Shown here piece after piece: positions 54,722 to 63,291 of a stretch of DNA of 64,000 nt. The DNA is taken from NCBI GenBank assembly GCA_013360695.1, contig JABWBC010000003.1:1-64000 (forward strand), in the 5' to 3' direction. The stretch comes from Phycisphaerales bacterium (GTDB lineage: Bacteria; Planctomycetota; Phycisphaerae; Phycisphaerales; UBA1924). The first letter of the stretch is position 1; every line of letters begins with the position of its first letter. The notes beneath the pieces were generated by a model, which worked only from the letters and a program-made list of their open reading frames with translations, did not search any database and had not been told where the DNA came from. A program made the position numbers and the translations under genes.

Positions 54722-55993
54722 ATGGCTTTCCAGACCCGCCGCGTTTCGAAGTCGCTCGACAACAAGCAGGTGTGTGGGGGCCTCGACACGCTCACGCGGG
54801 TCGGGGCCTTTCTCGTTATGACCGCCGGCCTGGCGATCGGCGGGTGTGGCGCCAGCACGGGCGGCGGTTACACGACCGAGCACATCTCGGCCGCCAAAGA
54901 GAAGATGAACATCATGAAGAGCGCCACCGAGTGGGAGATGGCCCACCAGGCGTTCCTCGCAGGCGAACTCGACAAGGCCCTCAAGGGCGTTGATCGCTCC
55001 ATCGCCATCAACGACAACGTGCCCAAGAGCCATGTGCTCAAGGGCCGCATCCTCATGGAGCGTGGCGAGCTGGAGGGCGCGATCGAGTCCTTCAACAAGG
55101 CCGCCACGCTCGATCCAACCTTCGTCGATGCGCCGTATTACCTCGGCATCGCCTATGAACGCATCAATCGCCGCGAACCGTCGCTGGCGGCGTACCAGAA
55201 GGCCGCCGAACTCGAACCCTCCAACGCCCAGTATGTCATCGCCGCCGCCGAGATGATGATCGACCTGGGACGCAGCGACGAGGCCGAGACCTACCTGACC
55301 GAACGCGGCGGGAGCTTCGAGAACAACGCGGGTGTTCGCCAGACGCTCGGGCACCTCGCGATGATGCGTTCGGACTCGACCAAGGCGGTCGCGCTCTTCA
55401 ACGAAGCTCGCCTGCTCGCGCCCGACGATAACGCCATTCTCGAGGACTTGGCACGCGCCCAGGTCGCCGCGACGCAGTTCGCGGACGCGGAATCGAATCT
55501 CTCGCGCCTGCTCAAGTCGCCGGACATGAGGGAACGCCGGGACCTGCAGCATCTCCGCGCCCGCTGCCTGGTCGAAGTCGACCGCAAGCTTGATGCACGC
55601 GAAGCGCTCATCGCGCTGACGCAGGGTCAGGCCGGCGCCGCCGACACCGAGGCCTGGGTGCAGCTCGGCAATCTCAGCTACGTCCTGAAAGACGCGACGC
55701 GCACTCGTCAATGCGCCGCGCGCGTGATCGCGCTGGCGCCCGATCGCGTCGACGGCTACGTGCTCCGCGGGCTTCAGCTGCGGCGCGACGCCAAGCCCAA
55801 GGACGCACTGGCGAGCTTCGACAAGGCCCTCGCGCTCGGCGCCAAGTCCGACGTCTTGATCCTCAAGGGCATGGCGCTCAAAGACCTGAACCGCACCGAC
55901 GAAGCACGGGCCGTCTTCGCGCAGGCGCTCCAGACCAACCCGCAGGACCCCGCGGCGGCGGCGATGCTGACGCAGGTGGACGAACAGAACTGA
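54722..55993 (+). CDS. TPR-repeat lipoprotein
   Basis: 423 residues from ATG 54722 (AGGAG ten bases upstream). A lipobox-like AIGGC (Cys about residue 44) suggests lipidation. At least eight TPR-like units follow, for example ALKGVDRSIAINDNVPKSHVLKGRILMERGELEGAIESFNKAATLDP. TPR lipoproteins act as secretin pilotins or assembly factors (PilF type), which fits its position 40 bp after the secretin gene. It ends the cluster; the next gene, recJ, is convergent. Confidence 0.82.
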   Translation: MAFQTRRVSKSLDNKQVCGGLDTLTRVGAFLVMTAGLAIGGCGASTGGGYTTEHISAAKEKMNIMKSATEWEMAHQAFLAGELDKALKGVDRSIAINDNVPKSHVLKGRILMERGELEGAIESFNKAATLDPTFVDAPYYLGIAYERINRREPSLAAYQKAAELEPSNAQYVIAAAEMMIDLGRSDEAETYLTERGGSFENNAGVRQTLGHLAMMRSDSTKAVALFNEARLLAPDDNAILEDLARAQVAATQFADAESNLSRLLKSPDMRERRDLQHLRARCLVEVDRKLDAREALIALTQGQAGAADTEAWVQLGNLSYVLKDATRTRQCAARVIALAPDRVDGYVLRGLQLRRDAKPKDALASFDKALALGAKSDVLILKGMALKDLNRTDEARAVFAQALQTNPQDPAAAAMLTQVDEQN

Positions 55994-56003
55994 GCCGGCC
56001 TGA

Positions 56004-57863
56004 CTATTCCGCGATCCGCAAGTCCAAGAGCTCGGGCTCAACCTGCCCGTTCCAGTCCGAGAGCTTCGGCGACACCACCGCCTCGATCATCGTGCCCGCG
56101 CGGATGTCGCCCGCGAAGCGATTCCACAGGTTCGCCCAGTTCCACGCGACGACGCGCACGTGCCGCCCGCGCTCGCCCGCGAGCTGTAGCGAGAGGTGCT
56201 TGCCCTGCGTTCCCAGCGCTCGAGGCCTATCGACCACGCGCGCCCGCGTCAGGCGCACCCGCACCGACGGATTGCTCTGACCGAACGGCGCGAGGGCCGC
56301 GAGCTGGCGAACGGCGCTTTCGCTCAGTTCTTCGATCGCGGCGTGCGTGTCCACCCACAGCGAGCCGACCAGACGATCGGGCGAGATGGCGCGATTGGCG
56401 ATCTCGATGAACGCCTCCGTGAACTCCGCGATGCGCGACGCATCGAGCGACAAGCCCGCGGCCATGGCGTGCCCGCCGCCCGACTTCAGCATCGGGCGGC
56501 ATGTCTCGATCGCCTCCGCGAGGCTGAAGCCCTCGACGCTCCGGCCCGAGCCGTGATACAAATCGCCGTCGCGCCCCATCAGAATGGTGGGGCGGCTGAA
56601 TCGCTCGACCAATCGCGAGCACACGATGCCCACGACGCCGCGATGCCATGATTCGTGCGCCAGCACGATCGCGCGCCGATCGGGCGAGGTCATGCCCGAC
56701 TGCTCGGCCAGCTGCGCCGCGTGCTCAAAGATCTTTTTCTCCGTGTCCTGCCGCTCGCGGTTGAGCTTGGTGAGGTTCCGCGCGATCTCCCGGGCGCGAT
56801 CGGGCGACGCGACCGTGAACATCTCGACCGCTTCGCGCGCGTGCCCCATGCGCCCGCACGCGTTGAGCCTCGGCCCGAGCTTGAAGCCCACGTCCTCCGA
56901 GCTCACCGACGCGCCGTCGAGCCCCGACGCCTCCACGAGCGCCTTCATCCCCACCAGCGGCGAGGTCTTGATCCGCGAGAGACCGAACCGCGCAATGACG
57001 CGGTTCTCGCCGATCAGCGGCACGACGTCCGCGATCGTTCCGAGCGCCGCCAGCGCCAGGAGATCGAGCAGGAGCGCCCGCATCTTCTCGCTCACCTTGT
57101 CGCCGCCGGCGTGCGTGGTCGCCAGGCGCCACGCCAGCTTGAACGCGACGCCAGCCCCGGACAAATCGCCGAACGGGTACCTCGATCCCGGCACGCGCGG
57201 ATGCACGAGCGCGAAGCACTCGGGCATGTCCGCGGCGCTGGCGGGCGGCGTGTGATGGTCCGTGATGATGAGGTCCACTCCACGCTCGCGCGCGACGCGC
57301 GCCGGCTCGACCGCCGTCACGCCGCAGTCAACCGACACGATGACCTTTGCCCCGCTGCTCGCGAGCTCGCCGATCGCCTCGCCCGAAAGGCCATAGCCCT
57401 CGTCGAGGCGGTGGGGGACGTAGGTGTCGATGATCGCGCCGGGCTCGAGCGTCCTGAGCGTGTGATAGAGGATCGTCGTCGCCGTGACCCCGTCCACGTC
57501 GTAATCGCCGTAGATCACGATCGGCTCGCGCGACGCCGCGGCGTAGAGAAGTCTTCCCGCGGCCTTGTCGATCTCCGGGAGCAGGCCCGGGTCGTGCAGC
57601 TGCTTGAGGCTCGGCTCGAGAAACTCGCGGGCCGCCGCCGAATCCGCCAGCCCCCGCGCCGCGAAGACACGGCCTACGAGCGGCTCAAACTCGGGCGACG
57701 CGGGCACCTCGACCGCCCTCCTGATCTTCCACAAGCGCGTCAGGCCGCGAACGATGGCGCCCGCCTCGTCGGCGCGACGCGCCGGCGTTCCCGCGTTCGA
57801 CGTGACATGAGCCGCCGGCGCGTCAACGATGTTTGCGGATTGCTCGCTGGCTGAGGTCGACAT
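56004..57863 (-). CDS. recJ: single-stranded-DNA exonuclease RecJ
   Basis: 619 residues. RecJ is a 5'-3' exonuclease in recombination and mismatch repair. Motifs: IVIYGDYDVDGVTATTIL (motif I), DCGVTAVEPA, IITDHHTP (DHH) and the DHHA1 region with GHAMAAGLSLD. The OB-fold at the C-terminus ends with VAWNWANLWNRF. A Thr/Ala-rich N-terminal extension of about 40 residues precedes the first domain. The start ATG at 57863 follows GGAGAAGACGG. Confidence 0.93.
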   Translation of the reverse strand: MSTSASEQSANIVDAPAAHVTSNAGTPARRADEAGAIVRGLTRLWKIRRAVEVPASPEFEPLVGRVFAARGLADSAAAREFLEPSLKQLHDPGLLPEIDKAAGRLLYAAASREPIVIYGDYDVDGVTATTILYHTLRTLEPGAIIDTYVPHRLDEGYGLSGEAIGELASSGAKVIVSVDCGVTAVEPARVARERGVDLIITDHHTPPASAADMPECFALVHPRVPGSRYPFGDLSGAGVAFKLAWRLATTHAGGDKVSEKMRALLLDLLALAALGTIADVVPLIGENRVIARFGLSRIKTSPLVGMKALVEASGLDGASVSSEDVGFKLGPRLNACGRMGHAREAVEMFTVASPDRAREIARNLTKLNRERQDTEKKIFEHAAQLAEQSGMTSPDRRAIVLAHESWHRGVVGIVCSRLVERFSRPTILMGRDGDLYHGSGRSVEGFSLAEAIETCRPMLKSGGGHAMAAGLSLDASRIAEFTEAFIEIANRAISPDRLVGSLWVDTHAAIEELSESAVRQLAALAPFGQSNPSVRVRLTRARVVDRPRALGTQGKHLSLQLAGERGRHVRVVAWNWANLWNRFAGDIRAGTMIEAVVSPKLSDWNGQVEPELLDLRIAE

Positions 57864-57962
57864 CCGTTCCGTCTTCTCCCCGCCGCGTTCCGTCGCGGCA
57901 ACTCAGAATAGCGTTCCCGATCCGCCGCGAACATCACCGCGATACCACAAACGGAGGCCCCG

Positions 57963-58559
57963 ATGGTCAAGCTCAATCGCATCTACACCCGAACCGGCGA
58001 CGACGGCACCACGGGCCTGGCGACCGGCGAGCGCGTCGCCAAGGACGACCTCCGCGTCGAGTGCTACGGCACGGTCGACGAGGCCAACTCTTTCCTGGGC
58101 CTCGCGGTCGTCGCCTGCGCCGCGATTCCCTTGCTCGCCGAGATGACCGGCGTGCTCCGCTCCATCCAGCACGACCTCTTCGATCTCGGCGCTGACCTGG
58201 CTACGCCCGTTTCGCCCGATGAAAAGCCCGGCCAGCGCCTCCGCATCCAGCCCGCTCAGACCGATCGACTCGAGCCCCTCATCGATCGTTTCAACGACGG
58301 CCTCGCCTCGCTCAACAGCTTCGTGCTCCCGGGTGGAAGCCCCGCGTCGGCCGCCCTTCACGCGGCCCGCACGGTCGTCCGCCGCGCCGAGCGCCTCGCG
58401 GTGCAACTCCGCCGCCACGATTCCCAACACACCAGCGCGGAAACCGTGCGATTTCTCAATCGCCTGAGCGACCTCCTGTTCGTGCTCGGGCGCGTCGCCA
58501 ACGACATGGGTGCCGCCGACGTACTCTGGGTTCCGGGCGCCAACCGCCCCAAATCCTGA
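57963..58559 (+). CDS. cob(I)alamin adenosyltransferase (PduO type)
   Basis: 198 residues. It transfers the adenosyl group from ATP to cob(I)alamin. Motifs: IYTRTGDDGTTGLATGERV (ATP site, 8-26), CYGTVDEANSFLG, LFDLGADLATP, LNSFVLPGG and AARTVVRRAERLAVQL, with LNRLSDLLFVLGRVAN near the end. GGAGG precedes the ATG by five bases. Adenosylcobalamin-dependent enzymes are not in the window, but a degenerate B12-binding protein is. Confidence 0.93.
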   Translation: MVKLNRIYTRTGDDGTTGLATGERVAKDDLRVECYGTVDEANSFLGLAVVACAAIPLLAEMTGVLRSIQHDLFDLGADLATPVSPDEKPGQRLRIQPAQTDRLEPLIDRFNDGLASLNSFVLPGGSPASAALHAARTVVRRAERLAVQLRRHDSQHTSAETVRFLNRLSDLLFVLGRVANDMGAADVLWVPGANRPKS

Positions 58560-58623
58560 TCCCGCCACGGACGCCGTTCTTGCCGGTATCCTGTTGAGGC
58601 CGCTCCGGCGTCCGGTGTCATCC

Positions 58624-60108
58624 ATGGCCAGCAACCACAACAACAACCCCCGAACTCCGCCACGCCGTCCCGCGCCGGACTCGCGCAGCGCCGCGTTCAC
58701 CGCCGACATCCGCCACGAGTTCGAGGCCGAGACGACCCAGCTCCTCCGCGGCAAGTTCCTCCTCTTCAACGCCCTCCTCGGCCTCGTCTGGCTGCTTTTC
58801 CTCATCCTCTCTCTTTACGCCCTCGGCCTCCAGCTCCTCATCAAGACCGGCGGGGTCGAGGGTCTGAACTTTTCCTCCGCGTGGAGCGCCCTCTTCAACA
58901 TGCCGCGCGGCGTCGTGCCGCGCCCCTTCTTCGACCTCGTCGCCATCATCGCCTATTCCGCTTCGTTCGTCGCCGTCCGCCGCGGCAGCGTCACCGATCA
59001 GGACCTCCTCAAGCTCACCTTCTGGCTCGTCTTCCTCGACGGTGCGCTCCGCATCGTCATGGGCTGGCTCGGCGTCGGACACGGGATCGGCCTGGGCGGC
59101 GTCATCCTCTGCCACGTCATCGCCGCCCTGACGCTCCCCTGGAGCGCCCGCGACGCGTTCCGCCCCATCGCCCTCATCCTGGCGCTCTACGCGATCGTCC
59201 GCCTCGTCCGCACCGACCTTGATTGGTCCGAAAAAATCTGGGGCGTCGTGTGGAGCCTCTTTCTCGCCGCCCCCGGCACCTTCATCGCATGGCTCCGTCA
59301 TTCGCGCCGCCTCGATACCTACCGCAATCGCTTCTTCCAGCGCCGCTACGGCGAACTCCGCCGCGAACTCGTCGACGCCCGCCGCATCCACGAGGCCCTG
59401 TTCCCCGCCCCGGTCACGCAAGGCCCCCTGCGCTTCGCGTATGAATACGAGCCCATGCGCCAGATCGGCGGCGATTACCTCTACGCCACCTCCGCGCGCC
59501 AGGGAGACCAGGCCGATCGATTCTCCGTCGTCATGCTCGATGTCACCGGGCACGGCATCCCCGCCGCCCTCACCGTGAATCGCCTGCACGGCGAGCTCGA
59601 ACGCGTCTTTGCCGAGAACCCCGACGCCGCCCCGGGCGACGTGCTCAAGCTCCTCAATCGCTACATCCACCTCACGCTCGCGAACCACTCCGTCTACGTC
59701 ACGGCCCTCTGCCTCCGCGTCGATTGCACCCGCGACCACCTCGAATACGCCAGCGGCGGACACCCGCCCGCGTTCCTGCGCGCGGTCGACGGCACCGTCC
59801 ACGAGCTTCCCTCAACCAGCTTTGTCCTCGGCGCCTGCGCCGACCCCGACTTCGAACCCGATCCAAAGTCCATGCGCTTCGGACGGGGAGACGTCATCAT
59901 TGGCTACACCGACGGCGCCATCGAAGCCCGCGACCGCGCCGGGCGAATGCTGGGCGTCAAGGGCTTTGCCAAGCTCGTCGCGTTCACCACGCCCGACCCG
60001 CAGCTCGGTTGGACCGGCACGCTTCTCAAGGCGGTCGAGCAGCACCGCTACGGCCCGCCGGCCGACGACACGCTCGTCATCGAGATCGCAAGGCCCGTGA
60101 CCGCGTGA
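58624..60108 (+). CDS. membrane-bound SpoIIE-type protein phosphatase
   Basis: 494 residues from ATG 58624. A polar N-terminus, then five or six membrane segments (about 46-240: FNALLGLVWLLFLILSLYALG, FFDLVAIIAYSASF, LLKLTFWLVFLDGALRIVMGW, VILCHVIAALTLPW, FRPIALILALYAIVRL, VVWSLFLAAPGTFIAWL), then a PPM/SpoIIE phosphatase domain (about 275-494). Metal-binding Asp are in VVMLDVTGHGIPAALT, GGDYLYA and YTDGAIEARD. It probably reverses phosphorylation of an anti-anti-sigma factor by a Ser kinase. No partner gene lies nearby. Confidence 0.88.
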   Translation: MASNHNNNPRTPPRRPAPDSRSAAFTADIRHEFEAETTQLLRGKFLLFNALLGLVWLLFLILSLYALGLQLLIKTGGVEGLNFSSAWSALFNMPRGVVPRPFFDLVAIIAYSASFVAVRRGSVTDQDLLKLTFWLVFLDGALRIVMGWLGVGHGIGLGGVILCHVIAALTLPWSARDAFRPIALILALYAIVRLVRTDLDWSEKIWGVVWSLFLAAPGTFIAWLRHSRRLDTYRNRFFQRRYGELRRELVDARRIHEALFPAPVTQGPLRFAYEYEPMRQIGGDYLYATSARQGDQADRFSVVMLDVTGHGIPAALTVNRLHGELERVFAENPDAAPGDVLKLLNRYIHLTLANHSVYVTALCLRVDCTRDHLEYASGGHPPAFLRAVDGTVHELPSTSFVLGACADPDFEPDPKSMRFGRGDVIIGYTDGAIEARDRAGRMLGVKGFAKLVAFTTPDPQLGWTGTLLKAVEQHRYGPPADDTLVIEIARPVTA

Positions 60109-60233
60109 TGCCGCGCCCGTGATTGGGTTTTCTTGTCGAGTCAAAACCGGGGCACAAACGCACAACGCCGCCGTGCCACGAAACGCTCGTTTCTTCTTCC
60201 CTCGTGCCAAGTGCCAAGTGCCTCGTCCCCCGC

Positions 60234-60539
60234 CTAATCCTTCACTCCCTCAACTCCCACGACCGTGTACTTCTGGAGGGCCTTCTCCAGGTCCACGCCG
60301 TTGATGTTGGCGAGGGTGGTGAGCCAGGCGATGACGTCGGCGAATTCCTCGTCGAGGTTGGCGCGTTCCTCGGGGCTGGGTCGCTTGCCCGGCGCGTTGT
60401 TGTGGAGCGCGGTCGCCAGTTCGCCGACCTCTTCCATCAGCCACATGAACGTGCCGGGTGTGCCCCGGGCCGAATCGGTCTTGTAGTAGCGGTCGTGGAT
60501 GAGTTTCTGAAACGCGGCGAAGGTGATGGGCTGCGACAT
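60234..60539 (-). CDS. MazG-like nucleotide pyrophosphohydrolase
   Basis: 101 residues from the ATG at 60539. The all-alpha NTP pyrophosphatase motif is visible: TFMWLMEEVGELATAL (EExxE) and LDEEFADVIAWLTTLANINGVDL (ExxD), which together bind Mg. Such enzymes hydrolyse unusual nucleoside triphosphates. The start is supported by a TACGCT hexamer six bases upstream. An 8-bp tandem array lies directly upstream of that promoter. Confidence 0.9.
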   Translation of the reverse strand: MSQPITFAAFQKLIHDRYYKTDSARGTPGTFMWLMEEVGELATALHNNAPGKRPSPEERANLDEEFADVIAWLTTLANINGVDLEKALQKYTVVGVEGVKD

Positions 60540-60545
60540 GAAGCA

Positions 60546-60551
60546 AGCGTA
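60546..60551 (-). promoter_or_regulatory. candidate -10 element TACGCT, leaderless layout
   Basis: TACGCT on the minus strand, six bases (TGCTTC), then the ATG at 60539. There is no Shine-Dalgarno site. Confidence 0.55.
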
Positions 60552-60555
60552 GGAA

Positions 60556-60619
60556 AGCGATCCAGCGATCCAGCGACACGGCGACACGGCGACACAGCGA
60601 GACAGGGAGAACGGGAGTT
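60556..60619. repeat. degenerate 8-bp tandem array (locus G)
   Basis: Units AGCGATCC (twice), AGCGACAC, GGCGACAC (twice) and AGCGAGAC, then two decayed units. It begins 5 bp beyond the promoter hexamer of the MazG-like gene. Confidence 0.8.
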
Positions 60620-60813
60620 GGAACGTCTTGGGCAAGCGGTCCAGAGGACGGCCCGTTCGCTGGCAAGTCATTCGCTCGAGCCCGGCGAGCGAGTCAGGCG
60701 GCACTGCAGGATCGGGCAGGCTTCTCCGTGCCGCTTCTCCGGATCGCCCCGTCCGTCCATGTTCGGCGTTTACTCCCCTGCCTCGCTGGCTTGCTGTGTC
60801 ACTGACCCCTTTG

Positions 60814-60837
60814 GATTTGCCATTCGCCCATTTGTCT
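60814..60837. repeat. short 8-bp tandem array (locus L)
   Basis: Units GATTTGCC, ATTCGCCC and ATTTGTCT. On the other strand they resemble loci D and E. Confidence 0.45.
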
Positions 60838-60913
60838 CCCCCTTCCTCCCGGCTAACATTCCCTCCCTTGCCCGGACGCGGTTTTCCTCCGCCCCGGCAC
60901 TTTGAGAGCGACC

Positions 60914-61288
60914 ATGCCGACGATCAATCAGCTTGTCCGAAGCCCCCGCCGCCCGCTGGCCAGCAAGTCCAAGGTCAAGGACCTGAACCTGTCCCCGCAG
61001 AAGCGCGGCGTGTGCCTCATCGTCCGCACCACCACCCCGAAGAAGCCCAACTCCGCCCTCCGAAAGATCGCCCGCGTTCGCCTCTCCAACGGCAACGAAG
61101 TGACGGCCTACATCGGCGGCGAAGGACACAACCTTCAGGAGCACTCCATCGTGCTCGTCCGCGGCGGCCGCGTCCGCGACCTCCCGGGTGTCCGCTACCA
61201 CATCGTTCGCGGCTCGCTCGACTGCCTCGGCGTCGAGAACCGCAAGCAGAGCCGCTCCAAGTACGGCGCCAAGCGCGGCAAGAAGTAA
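60914..61288 (+). CDS. rpsL: 30S ribosomal protein S12
   Basis: 124 residues. S12 contacts the decoding centre. Conserved points: TINQLVR, the [20 protein letters not shown] segment (streptomycin-related Lys in PKKPNSA) and the [17 protein letters not shown] segment. Lys-rich C-terminus. GAGAG precedes the ATG by five bases. The next gene in order is S7, as in the str operon, but a terminator lies between them. Confidence 0.97.
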   Translation: MPTINQLVRSPRRPLASKSKVKDLNLSPQKRGVCLIVRTTTPKKPNSALRKIARVRLSNGNEVTAYIGGEGHNLQEHSIVLVRGGRVRDLPGVRYHIVRGSLDCLGVENRKQSRSKYGAKRGKK

Positions 61289-61293
61289 TCACG

Positions 61294-61326
61294 CACCCCC
61301 GCGCGTTGCGGGGGTGTTTTCGTTTT
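61294..61326 (+). terminator. rho-independent terminator between rpsL and rpsG
   Basis: CACCCCCGC and GCGGGGGTG form a perfect 9-bp stem around GCGTT, followed by TTTTCGTTTT. Confidence 0.8.
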
Positions 61327-61347
61327 GGGCCGAGGACGTCTCGGCCC
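61327..61347. other. second hairpin in the rpsL-rpsG gap
   Basis: GGGCCGAG and CTCGGCCC form a perfect 8-bp stem around GACGT. It directly follows the terminator tail and precedes the rpsG hexamer. Confidence 0.5.
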
Positions 61348-61352
61348 GGCAG

Positions 61353-61358
61353 TAATCT
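61353..61358 (+). promoter_or_regulatory. candidate -10 element TAATCT for rpsG
   Basis: TAATCT lies after the second hairpin and 74 bases before the rpsG start, which would give a leader of about 68 bases. It matches the TANNNT pattern seen elsewhere, but with a normal leader. Confidence 0.4.
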
Positions 61359-61432
61359 GGCGTGGCTTCCCCAGGCACGCCGGGTGAACCGAGCCCCGCA
61401 ACCGTGCGGCTCGCAGCCAAAGGAGTTTTCAG

Positions 61433-61927
61433 ATGGGTGGAAGAATCACCGCCGCCAGCAAGCAGCTTCGCCCCGACCCGCGTTTTAACGATCGGGTTGT
61501 CTCGCGTTTCATCAACTGCGTGATGCAGGACGGCAAGAAGGCCGTCGCCCAGCGCGTCGTCTATGACGCCATGGACGCCATCGAGGCCAAGCTCGAAAAG
61601 GAAACCGCGCCCGACAAGCCGGCCAACGCCTTCGAACTTTTCCAGAAGGCCATCGAGAACGTCAAGCCGTTCGTCGAGGTCCGCTCCAAGCGAATCGGCG
61701 GCGCCAACTACCAGGTTCCCATGCAGGTCAACAAGAAGCGCCAGCAGTCGCTGGCCTTCCGCTGGATCCTCGAGGCCGCCCGCGGCGAACGCGGCCGCCC
61801 GATGCACCAGCGCCTCGCCGAAGAGCTCTACAACGCCGCCAAGGGCGAGGGCAAGGCGATGCAGACCCGCGAGCAGACCCACAAGATGGCCGAGGCCAAC
61901 CGCGCCTTCGCCCACTTCGCGAACTGA
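61433..61927 (+). CDS. rpsG: 30S ribosomal protein S7
   Basis: 164 residues. S7 nucleates assembly of the 30S head. Motifs: RPDPRFNDRVVSRFINCVMQDGKKAVAQRVVYDAM, VRSKRIGGANYQVPMQV (conserved VGGANYQVP region) and the C-terminal RGERGRPMHQRLAEEL. AAGGAG lies eight bases before the ATG. The elongation-factor genes that often follow in the str operon (fusA, tuf) are absent here. Confidence 0.97.
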   Translation: MGGRITAASKQLRPDPRFNDRVVSRFINCVMQDGKKAVAQRVVYDAMDAIEAKLEKETAPDKPANAFELFQKAIENVKPFVEVRSKRIGGANYQVPMQVNKKRQQSLAFRWILEAARGERGRPMHQRLAEELYNAAKGEGKAMQTREQTHKMAEANRAFAHFAN

Positions 61928-61977
61928 TCGCGATCCGCAAGCCGTTCGCGAAACCGACAACTCCCGATCGACCCCGC

Positions 61978-62006
61978 AGCCCCCGAGCAATCGGGGGCTT
62001 TTTCTT
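61978..62006 (+). terminator. rho-independent terminator after rpsG
   Basis: AGCCCCCGA and TCGGGGGCT form a 9-bp stem around GCAA, followed by TTTTTCTTT. The same stem sequence is found in the terminator at 63210. Confidence 0.88.
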
Positions 62007-62323
62007 TGACGTGGAGGCGGACCTCGTTATTGGGCGCAGTCCCCGTCTGAGAATCTCCCGCGCAGCGTCCGATAGCGCCGGAGGCTGGAGGGTCTATGCC
62101 GGATTGGCCGCGCCACATGACGTCCGCCCATCGCATTTCCATTGATGGAACTCAAGGTATCGGGCACACTTGATCGGGGAGTGCCGCCGTCCAGATCGCT
62201 CGGCGCGCGTGCCCCGGCGCGATGCCCCATGGCGTCGCGCGCGATCCGCCGGTGGTTCGAACAGTTCGGCGTGCGGGCGTTGGCGAGACAGTTCAAGAAC
62301 AGGGTTTGAGAGAGGATCGACCG
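62007..62323. other. upstream region of the exported-protein gene
   Basis: 317 bp with no credible gene. GAGAGGA lies ten bases before the ATG at 62324. No clear promoter pair was found. Confidence 0.5.
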
Positions 62324-63091
62324 ATGAAGACCGTGATCGCGTGCGTGGCGGGCGTACTTCTTTTGTGCGGCTCGGCGGCCGAGGCGCAGACGCGCGTGGA
62401 ACGCAACTTCCGCGATCGTGATTCACGCCCCCTCGCGACCCGCCCCGCCTACCCCCACGGACGCGCCGACGACGTCCGCCGACCCGGGTTCAACGGCAAG
62501 GAATGGCGCGGCGAGTCCATCGTCGGCGGGCGCACGCAGTGGCCCGCGGCGTGGCGCGATCCGGGCCCGGCCGCGTACGGCGCGCTCGGCCACGAGGACG
62601 CGATGGTCTACGCCCGTGTCGGCGAAGTTGTCGTCGCCTTCTCGCCCTGGGAGCATCCCGGCAATGATCGACTGGAATACGCCCGCCAGTCGTGGCTGAA
62701 GGAAAACGGTTATGTCGGCGGCGTGCGCACCTTCGTAAACGACACGCTCAAGCGCCCCGAAACCCTTGCGAGCGCCGAGCCCGCGGCCAAGAAACACGAG
62801 ATCGTCCCCCGCGCGATCATCACCATCCCGATCGACATCCCGCGCTTCAAGGGCCATCAGGAAGTGAAGGCCGACGAAGAGGCGACGCCGGCGAGCGCGA
62901 CAAACATCGACGCGAAAACCGAGACCAAGCTCGCGGACGCGAAAGCGGGCGAGAAGCTCAAGATCTCCTGGCCGAGCGGCGCGCCCAAGGACGCGATCGC
63001 GCGCACCGAAAAGCCGAACGACGTGAAGATCGCAACGAAGCAGGACGATGCCAAGTCCGAGCCCAAGCCGGTCGCCTCGGCGGAGAAATGA
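62324..63091 (+). CDS. exported protein with low-complexity Lys/Ala/Asp tail
   Basis: 255 residues. Signal peptide MKTVIACVAGVLLLCGSAAEAQ. A region near 40-75 (RRPGFNGKEWRGESIVGGRTQWPAAWRDPGP) precedes the stretch VVVAFSPWEHPGNDRLEYARQSWLKENGYVGGV. The last 70 residues are Lys/Ala/Asp/Glu-rich. I do not recognise the family. Confidence 0.6.
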   Translation: MKTVIACVAGVLLLCGSAAEAQTRVERNFRDRDSRPLATRPAYPHGRADDVRRPGFNGKEWRGESIVGGRTQWPAAWRDPGPAAYGALGHEDAMVYARVGEVVVAFSPWEHPGNDRLEYARQSWLKENGYVGGVRTFVNDTLKRPETLASAEPAAKKHEIVPRAIITIPIDIPRFKGHQEVKADEEATPASATNIDAKTETKLADAKAGEKLKISWPSGAPKDAIARTEKPNDVKIATKQDDAKSEPKPVASAEK

Positions 63092-63098
63092 GAGGAAG

Positions 63099-63122
63099 TC
63101 ACGGAGTCACGAAGAGACGAAG
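63099..63122. repeat. degenerate 8-bp tandem array (locus H)
   Basis: Units TCACGGAG, TCACGAAG and AGACGAAG, starting 8 bp after a stop codon. Nearly identical to locus B at 4799. Confidence 0.65.
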
Positions 63123-63209
63123 TGGGGGCGGGCGGTTCCGCGCGTCGTTCGCCGCGGAGCGAATGCCGCGGTGCAACATACAACCTCTGTGTGTGCGAGG
63201 GGAGGTCGG

Positions 63210-63241
63210 AGCCCCCGAGTCAAATCGGGGGCTTTCGTTTT
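63210..63241 (+). terminator. rho-independent terminator
   Basis: AGCCCCCGA and TCGGGGGCT form a 9-bp stem around GTCAAA, followed by TTCGTTTTT. Confidence 0.88.
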
Positions 63242-63279
63242 TGACCGGGCGAATCAAACGGCGCCTCACAAACGGTTGA

Positions 63280-63285
63280 TATCCT
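63280..63285 (+). promoter_or_regulatory. candidate -10 element TATCCT, leaderless layout
   Basis: TATCCT, six bases (CTCGCC), then the GTG start of xseA at 63292. There is no Shine-Dalgarno site. Confidence 0.55.
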
Positions 63286-63291
63286 CTCGCC

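Larger units (their letters stand above)
60540..60913. other. region between the MazG-like gene and rpsL
   Basis: 374 bp between divergent genes. It holds the 60546-60551 hexamer and array locus G (60556-60619) on the MazG side, and a short array, locus L (60814-60837), followed by a pyrimidine-rich stretch on the rpsL side. No gene is supported. Confidence 0.6.
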
